In this document: positions 23,040 through 32,132 of the stretch, in pieces | Layout of the letters: every line of letters starts with the position of its first letter | Position numbering within the stretch: position 1 is the stretch's first letter | Origin: DASPPM01 sp052143835 | Lineage (GTDB): Bacteria; Pseudomonadota; Alphaproteobacteria; JACZXZ01 | Reading direction: 5' to 3' | Assembly: GCA_052143835.1 (NCBI GenBank) | Contig: JBKQRV010000020.1 | Span: 3,179-67,178, forward strand | DNA: 64,000 bases | Made by a program: the position numbers and the translations under genes | The notes under the pieces: generated by a model | What the model saw: the letters and a program-made list of their open reading frames with translations, nothing else | What the model was told of the DNA's origin: nothing | Database searches by the model: none

Positions 23040-24437
23040 TCACGCGGCTCCCGCATGAGCCTCGGCCGGCAGCGCTTTGCGATAGGACCATAAGGCCACC
23101 GGCTCGCGCCGGCCGCGCAGCTTGCGCGGCCGATCGACGACAAAGCCGGCCAATGCCGCTTCCGCCGCCGCAGGCGCCTCCTCGCGCGCCGCGTCGACGA
23201 GGTCCTGGCTCACCAGGATGTCGCTGCCGAGCACGCGGGTGAGGCGCTCGATGCGGCTCGCCACATTGACGGCGTCGCCGATCACGGCGAACTCGAGACG
23301 CCGCTCGTCGCCGATGTCGCCCAGCACCGCGACGCCGTAGTGGACGCCGATGCCGACGCGGATCGGGACGGCGCCGCGTGCCATGCGCTTGGCGTTCCAG
23401 CGCTCGAGCTCGTCGATCATGGCCCGCGCCGACCTCAACGCGTTGAGCGCGTCCTCCCGCCCGCTGCGCGGCGTGCCGAAGGTCGCCATCACGGCGTCGC
23501 CGATGTATTTGTCGAGCGTGCCGTGATGCGCGAAGACGACGCGCGCCATGCGGCGGTCGAAGCTGCGCAAGAGCTCCATCACCCGCTCGGGCGGCAGGCG
23601 CTCGCAGGTGCGCGTGAAGTCGACGATGTCGGCGAAGAGCACCGCGACCCTCTGGGTGCGCCCGGGCCCGAGCGGCTCCTTGACCTCCTGCAGCTCCTCG
23701 ATGAGGTTGGGCGAGAAATAGCGGGCGAGCTGGGCGCGGTTGCGCTCGACGACGATCTGCCGCCGCACGAGCTCGCGCGTGCGCCAAACGACGATCGACA
23801 GCAGCGCGCCCACCAAAAGCAGCATGAAGATGTCGCTTTCGACGGTCGTGAGATTGACGAAGTTGGGGTTGAGGATCGTCGCGAGAAAGCGCCGCGGGTC
23901 CTCGGTCATGGTGAGCATGAGACTGGTCTGGCCGAAGGCACCCGGCTCCCTCAGGATATAAAGGACGGCCGCCGACCAAGCGAGCGCTGCGGCAACGGCA
24001 CTCCAGAGCGTGCGCCAGGGCGAGTAGAGAAACGCCATGAGTGCTAAGGGCACGAACAGGAAGCTGAAGCTGCCGAAACGCAGCAGAATGGGCAAGGGCA
24101 CCGACGGCACATTCCAAGGCATGATCGGCAGGAGATTGTCGAGTACGACGAGCGCATCGATGACCGGAAAGAGCACGCTGTACCAGGGCCGGCCGCGCCG
24201 GCTTAGGGCGTAATAGACCCAGCCGAGTCCGGCGAACAAGGCGCAGCTGATCAGGTGCTCGGCGAGATGCGGGGCATGTGCGAGCGAGAGCAGCCAAACG
24301 GCGACGAGCGCCAGCGTTCCGCTCCGGAGCCAGGCCAGGAAGCGCAAGCTGGCAACGTCCTCCTTGCGGAACATCGCCTGCAACCGCGCCTCGCGCCAGC
24401 GCGCGAACCCCTGGGTCTGCGAATGGATGTCGCTCAT
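23040..24437 (-). CDS. membrane class III adenylate/guanylate cyclase
   Basis: The 465-residue protein has an N-terminal membrane region with about six hydrophobic segments (roughly 30-215) and a C-terminal class III cyclase domain (about 250-430). Catalytic landmarks are present: metal aspartates in LFADIVDFTRT, KYIGDAVMATFG with the second aspartate, and GVHYGVAVLGDIG followed by IGDAVNVASRIERL. These imply synthesis of cAMP (or cGMP) from the nucleotide triphosphate. The short C-terminal tail mentions no known receiver domain. The gene is 34 bases from the downstream end of the SDR gene and transcribed in the same direction. Confidence 0.9.
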   Translation of the reverse strand: MSDIHSQTQGFARWREARLQAMFRKEDVASLRFLAWLRSGTLALVAVWLLSLAHAPHLAEHLISCALFAGLGWVYYALSRRGRPWYSVLFPVIDALVVLDNLLPIMPWNVPSVPLPILLRFGSFSFLFVPLALMAFLYSPWRTLWSAVAAALAWSAAVLYILREPGAFGQTSLMLTMTEDPRRFLATILNPNFVNLTTVESDIFMLLLVGALLSIVVWRTRELVRRQIVVERNRAQLARYFSPNLIEELQEVKEPLGPGRTQRVAVLFADIVDFTRTCERLPPERVMELLRSFDRRMARVVFAHHGTLDKYIGDAVMATFGTPRSGREDALNALRSARAMIDELERWNAKRMARGAVPIRVGIGVHYGVAVLGDIGDERRLEFAVIGDAVNVASRIERLTRVLGSDILVSQDLVDAAREEAPAAAEAALAGFVVDRPRKLRGRREPVALWSYRKALPAEAHAGAA

Positions 24438-24471
24438 GCTGCACTCCTTGCTCGCGCGCCGAGAGCGCGCT

Positions 24472-25269
24472 TCAGACGCAGTTGACCGTCAAGCCGCCGT
24501 CGACGATGAGCTCGGTGCCGGTAATGTACTTGGCCTCGTCGGAGGCGAGGAACAGCGCGGCGTAAGCTACGTCCCAGGCATCGCCCATGCGGCCCATCGG
24601 GCACTGCGCGTCGCGCCTGCGCACCATCTCCTCGGCATTCGCCCCATAGGCGCCGACGAGCGAGGCATGGACCATCGGCGTGTTCATCAGCCCCGGCAGG
24701 ATCGAGTTGGCGCGGATGCCGGCCCGCGCGTATTGCAGCGCCACCACGCGGGTGAAGTGGATCACCGCCGCCTTGCTCGCCGAGTAGGAGACGTAGGGCA
24801 CGCCGGTCCAGCGGATGCCCGAGATGGAGGCGATATTGACGATCGCCCCCTTGCCTTGCCGCTCCATGTGCGGGAGCGCGTGCTTGCAGGTGAGGAACAT
24901 GCTCTTGAGGTTCACGTCGTTGACCCGGTCCCAGCTCTCCTCGCTGGTCTCGACCGGGCCGCCCACCTCGACGATGCCGACGTTGTTGTGCAGCACGTCG
25001 ATGCGGCCGAACGCCTTCACGCAGGCCTCCACCATCGCCGCCACCTCCTTCGCCTTGCTCACATCGCAGGCGACCGCCTCGCAAGCCCCACCCTCGCCCT
25101 CGATGATGCCCTTGGTCTCGAGTGCCGCCGCGAGCCTCAGGTCGGCCGCGAGCACCCTCGCCCCCTCGCGCGCGAAGAGCACGGCCGCCGCCTTGCCGTT
25201 ACCCCAGCCGGGACCGATCGAGCCGGCACCCGTCACCAGCGCCACCTTGTCCTTGAGCCGCGCCGCCAT
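24472..25269 (-). CDS. SDR family NAD(P)-dependent oxidoreductase
   Basis: A 265-residue classical SDR. The cofactor motif is an enlarged TGAGSIGPGWGNG (13-25), then D42 and NNVG (95-98); the catalytic set is S148 or S150, Y162 and K166 (YSASK). The C terminus ends with TGTELIVDGGLTVN. The enlarged glycine loop (SIGPGWGNG) marks a distinct SDR subgroup often found in catabolic settings. Substrate unknown. The ATG at 25269 begins the canonical strand; a longer upstream frame is open only because of high GC. Confidence 0.9.
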   Translation of the reverse strand: MAARLKDKVALVTGAGSIGPGWGNGKAAAVLFAREGARVLAADLRLAAALETKGIIEGEGGACEAVACDVSKAKEVAAMVEACVKAFGRIDVLHNNVGIVEVGGPVETSEESWDRVNDVNLKSMFLTCKHALPHMERQGKGAIVNIASISGIRWTGVPYVSYSASKAAVIHFTRVVALQYARAGIRANSILPGLMNTPMVHASLVGAYGANAEEMVRRRDAQCPMGRMGDAWDVAYAALFLASDEAKYITGTELIVDGGLTVNCV

Positions 25270-25405
25270 GGCGAAGTCCCCCCTTGCTGCCGCTCTCCAC
25301 AGAGGTGCGACCTTAGGACCCGCGCGCGCGCGCTGTCCATATGCTATCGGAGAAACGTGGGCGCCTCCCACGCGAAGGCCCGCGCGCAAGGCCCCGCCTC
25401 CCGCA

Positions 25406-25765
25406 TCACCACCTTCCCTTCCGTCGGTTCCACGCGTAGAGGCGGTAGGCGAGGCGGTCGTAGAGCCAACTCATGCAAGTGCTGATGCCGGGCAGGCTGA
25501 TGAGGCGAGCGAGCCAGCGCCAATGCGGCAGCTCTCGCCAGATCGCGGCGAAGGCCTCCGTCCCGACGCGGAGCCGGCCCTCGCCGTCGATGGCATGGAT
25601 TCTCAAGCGCACGTCGTCGACCCCGACACGATGGGCCGCGAGTGCGTCGGGTGCCGCATTGATGTCGACCCAATCGCAAGCCGCCCCCGCGCGCGCGGCG
25701 CGGCGGCGCTGGTCGGCCACCCCCGCGGCGCACACCGGACACTTGCCGTTGTAGTAGGTCCTCAC
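25406..25765 (-). CDS. DCC1-like thiol-disulfide oxidoreductase family protein
   Basis: A 119-residue thioredoxin-like protein of the DCC (DUF393) family. The motif YYNGKCPVC gives the CxxC pair C9-C12 near the N terminus, and the second half contains the typical GTEAFAAIWRELPHW segment and a hydrophobic LARLISLPGI stretch ending YRLYAWNRRK. No ATG is available; the GTG at 25765 is chosen because it precedes the conserved motif and follows a GAGGAA sequence. The ribosome site lies in the end of the acyl-CoA synthetase gene, which ends only 16 bases upstream. Confidence 0.78.
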   Translation of the reverse strand: MRTYYNGKCPVCAAGVADQRRRAARAGAACDWVDINAAPDALAAHRVGVDDVRLRIHAIDGEGRLRVGTEAFAAIWRELPHWRWLARLISLPGISTCMSWLYDRLAYRLYAWNRRKGRW

Positions 25766-25781
25766 CCCATGCGGCAATTCC

Positions 25782-27335
25782 TCATCGCGTCGGCGGCGCC
25801 GCCGCCGTCTCCGCCTTGAGCCGCTCCCTGAGCTCGGTCTTGAGGATCTTGCCGTAATTGTTCTTGGGGAGTGCCTCGACGAAGCGGTATTCCTTGGGCC
25901 GCTTGAAGCGCGCGATGTTGTCGAGGCAAAGGCGGTCGAGCTCGTCCGCGCCGACGCGTCCGCCCGCGGCCGCGACGACGAAGGCGACGACCTCCTCGCC
26001 CCACTCGGGGTGCGCGCGGCCGACCACGGAGACCTCATGCACGGAGGGATGCATGAGCAGCACCTCCTCGACCTCGCGCGGATAGATGTTCGAGCCGCCG
26101 CTGATGATGAGGTCCTTGGAGCGGTCCTTGAGCGTCAAGAAGCCCTCCTCGTCGAGGACGCCCACGTCGCCCGTGTGCAGCCAGCCGCCGCGCAAGGCCT
26201 CCGCCGTCGCCTCCGGGTTCTGCCAATAGCCTTTCATCACGCAGTCCCCGCGCACGAGCACCTCGCCCGCCTCGCCCACGGCAAGCGGCCTGTCCTTTGT
26301 GTCTGCGACACGCACTTCCATGCCCGTATAGGCCGTACCCGCCGAGGCGAGGTGCTGCTCGTAGCGCGGATGGCCGCTTTCCGCATGATGCCGCCGTGTC
26401 AAGCAGGTGATCGTCATGGGGCTCTCGCCCTGGCCGTAGATTTGCACGAGCCGGTTGCCGAGGGTGGCAAGCGCCTCCTTGAGGTCGGCGAGATACATCG
26501 GCGCACCGCCGTAGACGATGGTCTTGAGCCGCGCGAGATCGGCCTCCTTGAGCCCCGGATGGTCGAGCAGGCGGCGCACCATGGTGGGGGCGTAGAACAT
26601 GGTGACGCCGCGATGCGCGTTCACGAGGCGGCAGATCTCGGCCGCGTCGAAGCCCCCGCTCTCGGGCACGACGTTGCAGGCGGCCTTGGCGACGTGCGGC
26701 ACCACATAGAGGCCCGAGCCGTGCGACATGGGGGCTGCGTGGATGATGCCGTCGCCGGGTGCGATGTCGTCGACGTCGGCGAAATAACAAAGTGCCGCGG
26801 TCACCAGATTGCGATGGCTGAGCATGACGCCCTTGGGCCGGCCCGTGGTGCCGCTCGTATAGAAGAGCCAGGCGGTCTCGTCGCCGGAGCGCTCGGCAGG
26901 CGGCAGGGGCTCGGCGCCGAGAAGTGCTGCATAGTCGGCACTTCCCGCCTCGATGATGCGCTCGAGTGTCGCCGGCCGCGGCCGGAGCGCGTCCACCGCA
27001 ACCGCCAGCTCCGCGGTCGCCAAGCAGGCGCGCGCGCCGCTGTTCTCGAGGATATAGGCGATCTCGCGCGGATGAAGCTTGGCATTGACCGGCACCGCGG
27101 CGAGCCCGGCGTGCCAGCACGCGTACATCGCCTCGACATATTCGGGGACGTTCTTCATCACGAGCGCCACGCGGTCGTCGCGGCGGAGCCCGAGCTCTGT
27201 GGTGAGCCCGCCCGCGAGCCGCGCCACGCGGCGCTCGAGCGTGCGGTAGTCGAAGAGCACCGTCGTGCCGAGGGCGACGGCGGGCCGTTCGGGTTCCTGC
27301 AAGGCGCTCTTGATCAGCATCTCGGCGAGGTTCAT
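25782..27335 (-). CDS. class I adenylate-forming acyl-CoA synthetase
   Basis: A 517-residue acyl-CoA ligase that activates a carboxylic acid as acyl-AMP and then as the CoA thioester. AMP-binding motif FYTSGTTGRPKGVMLSH, the YGQGESPMT segment, hinge motif GWLHTGDVGVLDEEGFL, DRSKDLIISGG and the catalytic lysine in NNYGKILKTELR are all in place. The ATG at 27335 begins MNLAEMLIKSA; the frame upstream to 27425 is not conserved. Chain length specificity cannot be inferred. It is divergent from the Sel1 gene, with a 129-base shared promoter region. Confidence 0.9.
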   Translation of the reverse strand: MNLAEMLIKSALQEPERPAVALGTTVLFDYRTLERRVARLAGGLTTELGLRRDDRVALVMKNVPEYVEAMYACWHAGLAAVPVNAKLHPREIAYILENSGARACLATAELAVAVDALRPRPATLERIIEAGSADYAALLGAEPLPPAERSGDETAWLFYTSGTTGRPKGVMLSHRNLVTAALCYFADVDDIAPGDGIIHAAPMSHGSGLYVVPHVAKAACNVVPESGGFDAAEICRLVNAHRGVTMFYAPTMVRRLLDHPGLKEADLARLKTIVYGGAPMYLADLKEALATLGNRLVQIYGQGESPMTITCLTRRHHAESGHPRYEQHLASAGTAYTGMEVRVADTKDRPLAVGEAGEVLVRGDCVMKGYWQNPEATAEALRGGWLHTGDVGVLDEEGFLTLKDRSKDLIISGGSNIYPREVEEVLLMHPSVHEVSVVGRAHPEWGEEVVAFVVAAAGGRVGADELDRLCLDNIARFKRPKEYRFVEALPKNNYGKILKTELRERLKAETAAAPPTR

Positions 27336-27464
27336 GGCTCCTCTCGGCTGCGGGCGACTGAAGCAAAGCGCCAGCCCGGACGCAAGGGGGCGCAAAAGCC
27401 CCGTGGCACGCCGCGGCCCCGTCACTATATCTCAGGCGAAGCAGGGTCAGGAGGGAGGAGTGCC

Positions 27465-28217
27465 ATGATCTCGCCTAGTGCCGGCCGCTCGGGCGAGGTC
27501 GCGCGCGTTGCGCGCGCACTTGCCGCCGCCCTGGTCCTCCTTGCGGCGTTCCTAGCTGGCCCGCCCGCCCATGCCGATTTCGCCAAGGGCAAGGCGGCCT
27601 TCGAGCACGGCGACTACGCGCTCGCCTACACCGAGCTCATCGAGGACGCGCAAAACGGCAACGCCGAGGCCGAGTTCATGATCGGCGAGATGGCTGCAGC
27701 CGGCCTCGGCACTCCGCGCAGCTATGCGCTCGCGACCGAGTGGTATCGCCTCGCCGCCGCCAAGGGCTACCGGCCCGCCGATGTGACACTCGGCCTCCTC
27801 TATCTCCATGGCGCGGGCAGCGAGGACGAGCCGACCCGGGTCGCCGCCGATCCGGCCAAGGCGGCAACCTATCTCAAGATCGCGGCGGACGCCGGCGATG
27901 CCGAGGCCCAGTCCCTCGTGGGCCAGCTCTACATGGTGGGGAACGGCGTCCCGAAGGACCCGGCACTCGCCAAGCACTACACCCTCGCGGCCGCCAACCA
28001 CGGCATCGCCGCGGCCGAGTACAATGCCGGCCTCCAGATCCTCAACGGCGCCGGCCCTGCCCCCGACCTCGTCGAGGCCTACAAATGGTTCGCGCTCGCG
28101 GCCCAGGCCCTCTATCCGGGGGCGGAGCAGAATCGCAGCTACGTCATGGGCCGGATGACACCGGAGCAGCTCAAGCAAGCCGAGGCCCTCACCAGCGCCT
28201 TCCACGCGACGCCGTGA
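27465..28217 (+). CDS. exported Sel1-repeat protein
   Basis: A 250-residue protein with a signal peptide (about 1-37, ending PPAHA) and roughly five Sel1/TPR-like repeats built on A-E-x-x-x-G-x-x-Y/M-x-x-G-x-G (for example AEFMIGEMAAAGLGTPRS and AQSLVGQLYMVGNGVPKD). Sel1 arrays mediate protein-protein contacts, here in the periplasm. The ATG at 27465 follows a strong GAGGGAGGAG ribosome site. The frame is open for about 1.4 kb upstream, but that portion is antisense to the acyl-CoA synthetase and is not coding. Confidence 0.85.
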   Translation: MISPSAGRSGEVARVARALAAALVLLAAFLAGPPAHADFAKGKAAFEHGDYALAYTELIEDAQNGNAEAEFMIGEMAAAGLGTPRSYALATEWYRLAAAKGYRPADVTLGLLYLHGAGSEDEPTRVAADPAKAATYLKIAADAGDAEAQSLVGQLYMVGNGVPKDPALAKHYTLAAANHGIAAAEYNAGLQILNGAGPAPDLVEAYKWFALAAQALYPGAEQNRSYVMGRMTPEQLKQAEALTSAFHATP

Positions 28218-28232
28218 CGGCAAGGTGTGCCC

Positions 28233-28252
28233 GAGCCGAGCGCCCTCGGCTC
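28233..28252 (+). terminator. stem-loop after the Sel1 gene
   Basis: GAGCCGAG-CGCC-CTCGGCTC is a perfect 8-bp stem with a 4-base loop, 15 bases after the Sel1 stop. Only a CTTC follows, not a T-run, so termination would be weak or Rho-assisted. Confidence 0.45.
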
Positions 28253-28351
28253 CTTCGCAACCCCCGCGCGCCCCCGCTTATCCCTTGCGCCCTTGCGGCG
28301 GGCGGGGTTTGATAATGCTCAACGTCGAGACGACGACGCGAGGGAGGACCC

Positions 28352-29968
28352 ATGCTAGGCACCATGATGCGCTTCCCGCTGACCTTGAGCGCGATGCTCG
28401 AGCACGCGGGCAAGCTCCACGGCGAGGTCGAGATCGTCTCCCGTCTGCCCGACAAGTCGCTGCACCGCCACCGCTATGCCGACCTTTACCGGCGCGCGCA
28501 TCGGCTCGCCGAGGCCCTCGCCAAGGCCGGGCTCAAGCGCGGCGAGCGCGTGGCCACGCTGATGTGGAACCACTACGCCCACGTCGAGGCCTATTTCGGC
28601 ATTCCCGCCGCGGGCGGGGTATTCCACACCCTCAACCTGCGCCTCTTGCCCGACGACATCGCCTATATCGCCAACCACGCGGGCGACCGCTTCCTCATCG
28701 TCGACGACGTGCTCCTGCCGCTCTACGAGCGCTTCCGCGACAAGGTGAAGCTCGAGCGCGTCTTCGTGGTCTCGCTCACCGGCAAGCCCGTCCCCCAAGG
28801 CTACGAGGACTACGAGGCCCTCCTCGAGACAGCCAGCGGCGATTTCCGCTTCCCCGAGCTCGACGAGAACGAGGCCTGCGGCATGTGCTATACCTCGGGC
28901 ACCACGGGCAGGCCCAAGGGGGTCGCCTACAGCCACCGCTCGATGGTGCTGCACACGATGGCGATCTCCCTGCCGGACGTGCTGAACTTCTCGATGCGCC
29001 AGACGCTCGCCCCGGTCGTGCCCATGTTCCACGCCAATGCCTGGGGCATTCCCTTCGGCGCCGTGCTCACCGGTGCCAAGCTGGTGATGCCGGGACCGCA
29101 CCTCGACGCCGAGAGCCTCCTCGACCTGTTCTCGCGCGAGGGCGTGACGTGCGCGGGCGGGGTGCCGTCGGTGTGGCTCGGCGTGCTCGACCTCTTGCGC
29201 CGCGAGCGCGCGAAATATCCGCTGCCGCCCAACATGCGCCTGCTCGTGGGCGGCTCGGCCTGCCCCGAGGCCATGCTGCGCGCCTTCGACGAGCTCGGCA
29301 TCACCATCATCCACGCTTGGGGCATGACCGAGATGTCGCCGGTCGGCACCATGGGCACCGTCAAGCCGCGGCTCGATCAGGCCAGTGCCGACACCCGCTA
29401 TGCCTATCGCGCCAAGCAGGGCGTCGCCCTTCCCTTCGTCGAGGTGCGCGTGATCAACGACGAGGGCGAGGCGCCATGGGACGGCGAGAGCGTGGGCGAG
29501 CTCCAGGTGCGCGGCCCCTGGGTCGCCGCCTCCTACTACAACCCCGAGGAGAAGAGCCGAACCTGGACCGAGGACGGCTGGTTCCGCACCGGCGACGTGG
29601 TCAACATCGACGCCGAGGGCTACATCAAGATCACCGACCGCACCAAGGACCTGATCAAGTCGGGCGGCGAGTGGATCAGCTCGGTCGATCTCGAGAACGC
29701 GCTCATGGGTCACCCGGCCGTGCTCGAGGCGGCGGTGATCGCCGTCCCCCACGCCAAGTGGCAGGAGCGCCCGCTCGCCTGCGTCGTGCTCAAGAAAGGG
29801 GCCAGCGCCACGGCGGCGGAGCTCAAGGACTTCCTCGCCGCCAAGTTCGCAAACTGGTGGCTGCCCGATGCGATCGAGTTCGTGGACGAGATCCCGAAGA
29901 CGACGACGGGCAAGTTCCAGAAGACGCGCTTGCGCGAGCAGTTCAAGGACTACCGCCTGGCGAGCTGA
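28352..29968 (+). CDS. fatty acyl-CoA synthetase (AMP-forming)
   Basis: A 538-residue acyl-CoA ligase of the medium/long-chain group. AMP motif CYTSGTTGRPKGVAYSH, adenine-site WGMTEMSPVG, hinge DGWFRTGDVVNIDAEGYI, DRTKDLIKSGGEW and the catalytic lysine in TTTGKFQKTRLR are intact. It is clearly different from the other ligase at 25782-27335 and resembles the fatty-acyl-CoA synthases found with beta-oxidation genes. The start follows a GGGAGGA ribosome site. No acyl-CoA dehydrogenase or thiolase is nearby, so the acid activated is unknown. Confidence 0.92.
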   Translation: MLGTMMRFPLTLSAMLEHAGKLHGEVEIVSRLPDKSLHRHRYADLYRRAHRLAEALAKAGLKRGERVATLMWNHYAHVEAYFGIPAAGGVFHTLNLRLLPDDIAYIANHAGDRFLIVDDVLLPLYERFRDKVKLERVFVVSLTGKPVPQGYEDYEALLETASGDFRFPELDENEACGMCYTSGTTGRPKGVAYSHRSMVLHTMAISLPDVLNFSMRQTLAPVVPMFHANAWGIPFGAVLTGAKLVMPGPHLDAESLLDLFSREGVTCAGGVPSVWLGVLDLLRRERAKYPLPPNMRLLVGGSACPEAMLRAFDELGITIIHAWGMTEMSPVGTMGTVKPRLDQASADTRYAYRAKQGVALPFVEVRVINDEGEAPWDGESVGELQVRGPWVAASYYNPEEKSRTWTEDGWFRTGDVVNIDAEGYIKITDRTKDLIKSGGEWISSVDLENALMGHPAVLEAAVIAVPHAKWQERPLACVVLKKGASATAAELKDFLAAKFANWWLPDAIEFVDEIPKTTTGKFQKTRLREQFKDYRLAS

Positions 29969-30000
29969 GGCTTGGCCGACCCTGCCGCGGAGGACGCGCC

Positions 30001-31011
30001 TCAGCCGCGCCAGGCGAGGCTGCGCTCCTTGAGCGGATTGCGGAAGGATTGGCCTAGCTCGCGCGCCGCGGCGTAACCGTCCTTGAGCGCGTAGTACCAC
30101 TTCGCCTGCACGTCCGCGTCACCGATCAGCATGAGCTCGGGCCGGTGCTTGAGCCCCGCTTGCTGGAGCTCGAGGATGCGGCGGTCCTCCCTGAGCATGC
30201 GCCGCACCGAGGCGCGGATGGCCGGCTTGAGCGCCGAGAGCCCGGGTGCCGTCCAATAGACCGCATGATTGACGCGCGTCTCGCTTTCGCTCACTGGCGT
30301 CAGCGCGGTCAAGTGGCACAGCACGCGACCGCCCGCCTTGACGTGCTCGACGCGCACGCCCGGCAGGCGGAAAGTGACCTCGGCCGTCGTTTCGCGCCCG
30401 AGGAGCCCGTAGCCGTCGCGCGTCTTGTGGCGTCCCACGCGCCAGCCGAGCTCGATCGGCTCGACCTGGCACGCCTTCTCGCGCATCGCCTGGGCGCGCC
30501 GCCACCAGCCCGCGCCGTGCACGAAGGCGCGGTGCGCCGGGTCCATCAGCCCGACGGCGGCATGGTCGAGGTTACAGGCGAAAAGCATGTCCTCGAAGAT
30601 CTTGGGATGGCTCTCGCCGATCTCGGGCACGGTCGGCACCTCGGGCAAGGCAGCGCTCTCCTTGCCGAAGTAGACCCACAGATTGCCCTGCACCTCGCGG
30701 CACGGGTAGCGCTTCACGTGAATGCGGGAGAGATCGGCGCCATCTTCGTCGATGAGGGACGGAATGGTCGTGCAGCGGCCCTCGGTATTGAAGCGCCAGC
30801 CGTGATAGCAGCACTCGATCTCGCCGCCGTCGAAGCGGCCGTGCGAAAGCGGAACGCCGCGATGGGGACAGAGACCTGCGAGCGCGAAGGCCCTGCCATC
30901 GCGCGCCCGGCCGAGCAGCAGAGGCTCGCCGAGAAGGGTCACCCCGACCGTTCGCCCCGGCTTCAAACGCTTGCTGGGCAGCGCGAAGTACCAAAGGTCG
31001 GCGAGGAACAT
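30001..31011 (-). CDS. Rieske non-haem iron oxygenase, alpha subunit type
   Basis: A 336-residue aromatic-ring-hydroxylase-type oxygenase. The Rieske [2Fe-2S] site is C48-x-H50 (CPHRG) and C67-x2-H70 (CCYHGW). The mononuclear iron ligands are expected at H160 and H165 in DPAHRAFVH, with the bridging D149 in NLDH. Length matches single-component terminal oxygenases of the vanillate O-demethylase/phthalate group. No reductase or ferredoxin partner is encoded next to it. A class II aldolase gene lies 85 bases upstream on the same strand. Substrate unknown. Confidence 0.9.
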   Translation of the reverse strand: MFLADLWYFALPSKRLKPGRTVGVTLLGEPLLLGRARDGRAFALAGLCPHRGVPLSHGRFDGGEIECCYHGWRFNTEGRCTTIPSLIDEDGADLSRIHVKRYPCREVQGNLWVYFGKESAALPEVPTVPEIGESHPKIFEDMLFACNLDHAAVGLMDPAHRAFVHGAGWWRRAQAMREKACQVEPIELGWRVGRHKTRDGYGLLGRETTAEVTFRLPGVRVEHVKAGGRVLCHLTALTPVSESETRVNHAVYWTAPGLSALKPAIRASVRRMLREDRRILELQQAGLKHRPELMLIGDADVQAKWYYALKDGYAAARELGQSFRNPLKERSLAWRG

Positions 31012-31095
31012 GACCGAAAGCTGTAGCGGAAGCGGCCTCGCCGCACAAGCGGAGGGGGCTGCGGCGCTTTGCCACGCTCCTCGGCGTGGGCGCGC

Positions 31096-31884
31096 CTAGT
31101 CCTTGTAGCTCGGGTCCTGGCGATCCAGCATGCGCAGGAGCGCCGGCCAGGCGAGCTCGCCCGGCCGGTCGGCGTCCGAGTTCCTCTGCACTTGGCGTGC
31201 GACGAGCTCTTGCACCTCCTCGGAGGGAATGGTGAGCTCGCGGCCGCCGGCGAGGGCCGCCACCTGCATCTCGCAGGCGCGCTCGAGGGTGAACATCCGC
31301 GCAAAGGCTTCCGCGACGGATGGCCCGCAGGCGAGCGTGCCGTGGTTGCGCAGCATCATGAGGCACTTGTCGCCGAGGTCCCCGACCAGGCGCTCGCGCT
31401 CGCCGAGATCGAGCGCGATCCCCTCGTAGTCGTGATAGGCGAGGAACGCGCGCGCGATCATCGCGTTCTGGGTGAGCGGCAGCAAGCCGTCCTTCTGCGC
31501 CGAGACGGCGGCACCATCGCGCGAATGCAGGTGGATCACGCACGCCACGTCGGGCCGCGCCATCTGGATGGCGCTGTGGATGGTGTAGCCCGCAAGATTG
31601 ATGCCGTGCTCGCTCGAAATGAGCACGTTGCCGTCGAAGTCGACCTTGACGAGCGAGGAGGCGGTGATCTCCTGGAACATCATGCCGTAGGGATTGAGGA
31701 GGAAAGCGCGCTCCGGCCCGGGAACGCGCGCGGAGATGTGGGTGAAGACGAGGTCGTCCCAACGGTAGTGCGCGATGAGGCGGTAGCAGGCGGCGAGGTC
31801 GACGCGGACGCGCCACTCCTCTGCCGAGACCTGCTCGCGGACCGATCTCTTGGCCTTGGCCAAGCTTGCCGTGCGTGCGCTCAT
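31096..31884 (-). CDS. class II aldolase/adducin family protein
   Basis: A 262-residue member of the zinc-dependent class II aldolase/adducin fold. Landmarks are DLVFTHISARVPG, FLLNPYGMMFQEI, the zinc-binding VIHLHSRDG and LRNHGTLACG with the third histidine. Some homologues act as aldolases on sugar phosphates, many have no known substrate. An in-frame ATG at 31899 would add five residues and cannot be excluded. It is codirectional with the Rieske oxygenase downstream, which suggests shared catabolism of an unknown compound. Confidence 0.88.
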   Translation of the reverse strand: MSARTASLAKAKRSVREQVSAEEWRVRVDLAACYRLIAHYRWDDLVFTHISARVPGPERAFLLNPYGMMFQEITASSLVKVDFDGNVLISSEHGINLAGYTIHSAIQMARPDVACVIHLHSRDGAAVSAQKDGLLPLTQNAMIARAFLAYHDYEGIALDLGERERLVGDLGDKCLMMLRNHGTLACGPSVAEAFARMFTLERACEMQVAALAGGRELTIPSEEVQELVARQVQRNSDADRPGELAWPALLRMLDRQDPSYKD

Positions 31885-31931
31885 TCCGACGTCCTCCATT
31901 CTCCGGTCGGCCGTGCCGCCTCATCAAACTT

Positions 31932-32033
31932 GTCATTGCGAGGTGCCCGAAGGGCGCCGAAGCAATCCAGGAAGTGTTTTGCACCAAGTGCACTGCCCCG
32001 GCGTACGCCGGGGTTCGCTTCGCTCGCAATGAC
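31932..32033. repeat. palindromic repeat family A, copy 2
   Basis: This 102-bp copy is bounded by GTCATTGCGAG and CTCGCAATGAC. Unlike copy 1 it carries an inner hairpin GCCCCGGCGTACGCCGGGG. The copy at 40428-40528 shares this module almost identically, so these two belong to a subfamily. It sits between two codirectional minus-strand genes. Confidence 0.85.
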
Positions 32034-32132
32034 GGTCGTCTCCGGGTGCGGCAAAGTTCTAACTCAAAAGGTTAGCATGGAATCCCGCAGCGCCGGAATC
32101 GCTTTAAGCGCATGACGTCGCCCTTGAAAAGG

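Noticed and set aside
25317..25335. CG dinucleotide run
   Set aside because: Short simple sequence expected in GC-rich DNA; no regulatory meaning can be supported.
26010..27464. A long N-terminal extension of the Sel1 protein
   Set aside because: It is antisense to the acyl-CoA synthetase, and the signal peptide and a strong ribosome site mark 27465 as the start.
28355..30100. A 581-codon frame opposite the fatty acyl-CoA synthetase
   Set aside because: No recognisable domain, strong His/Arg/Gly bias typical of antisense frames in GC-rich DNA, and the sense gene is unambiguous.
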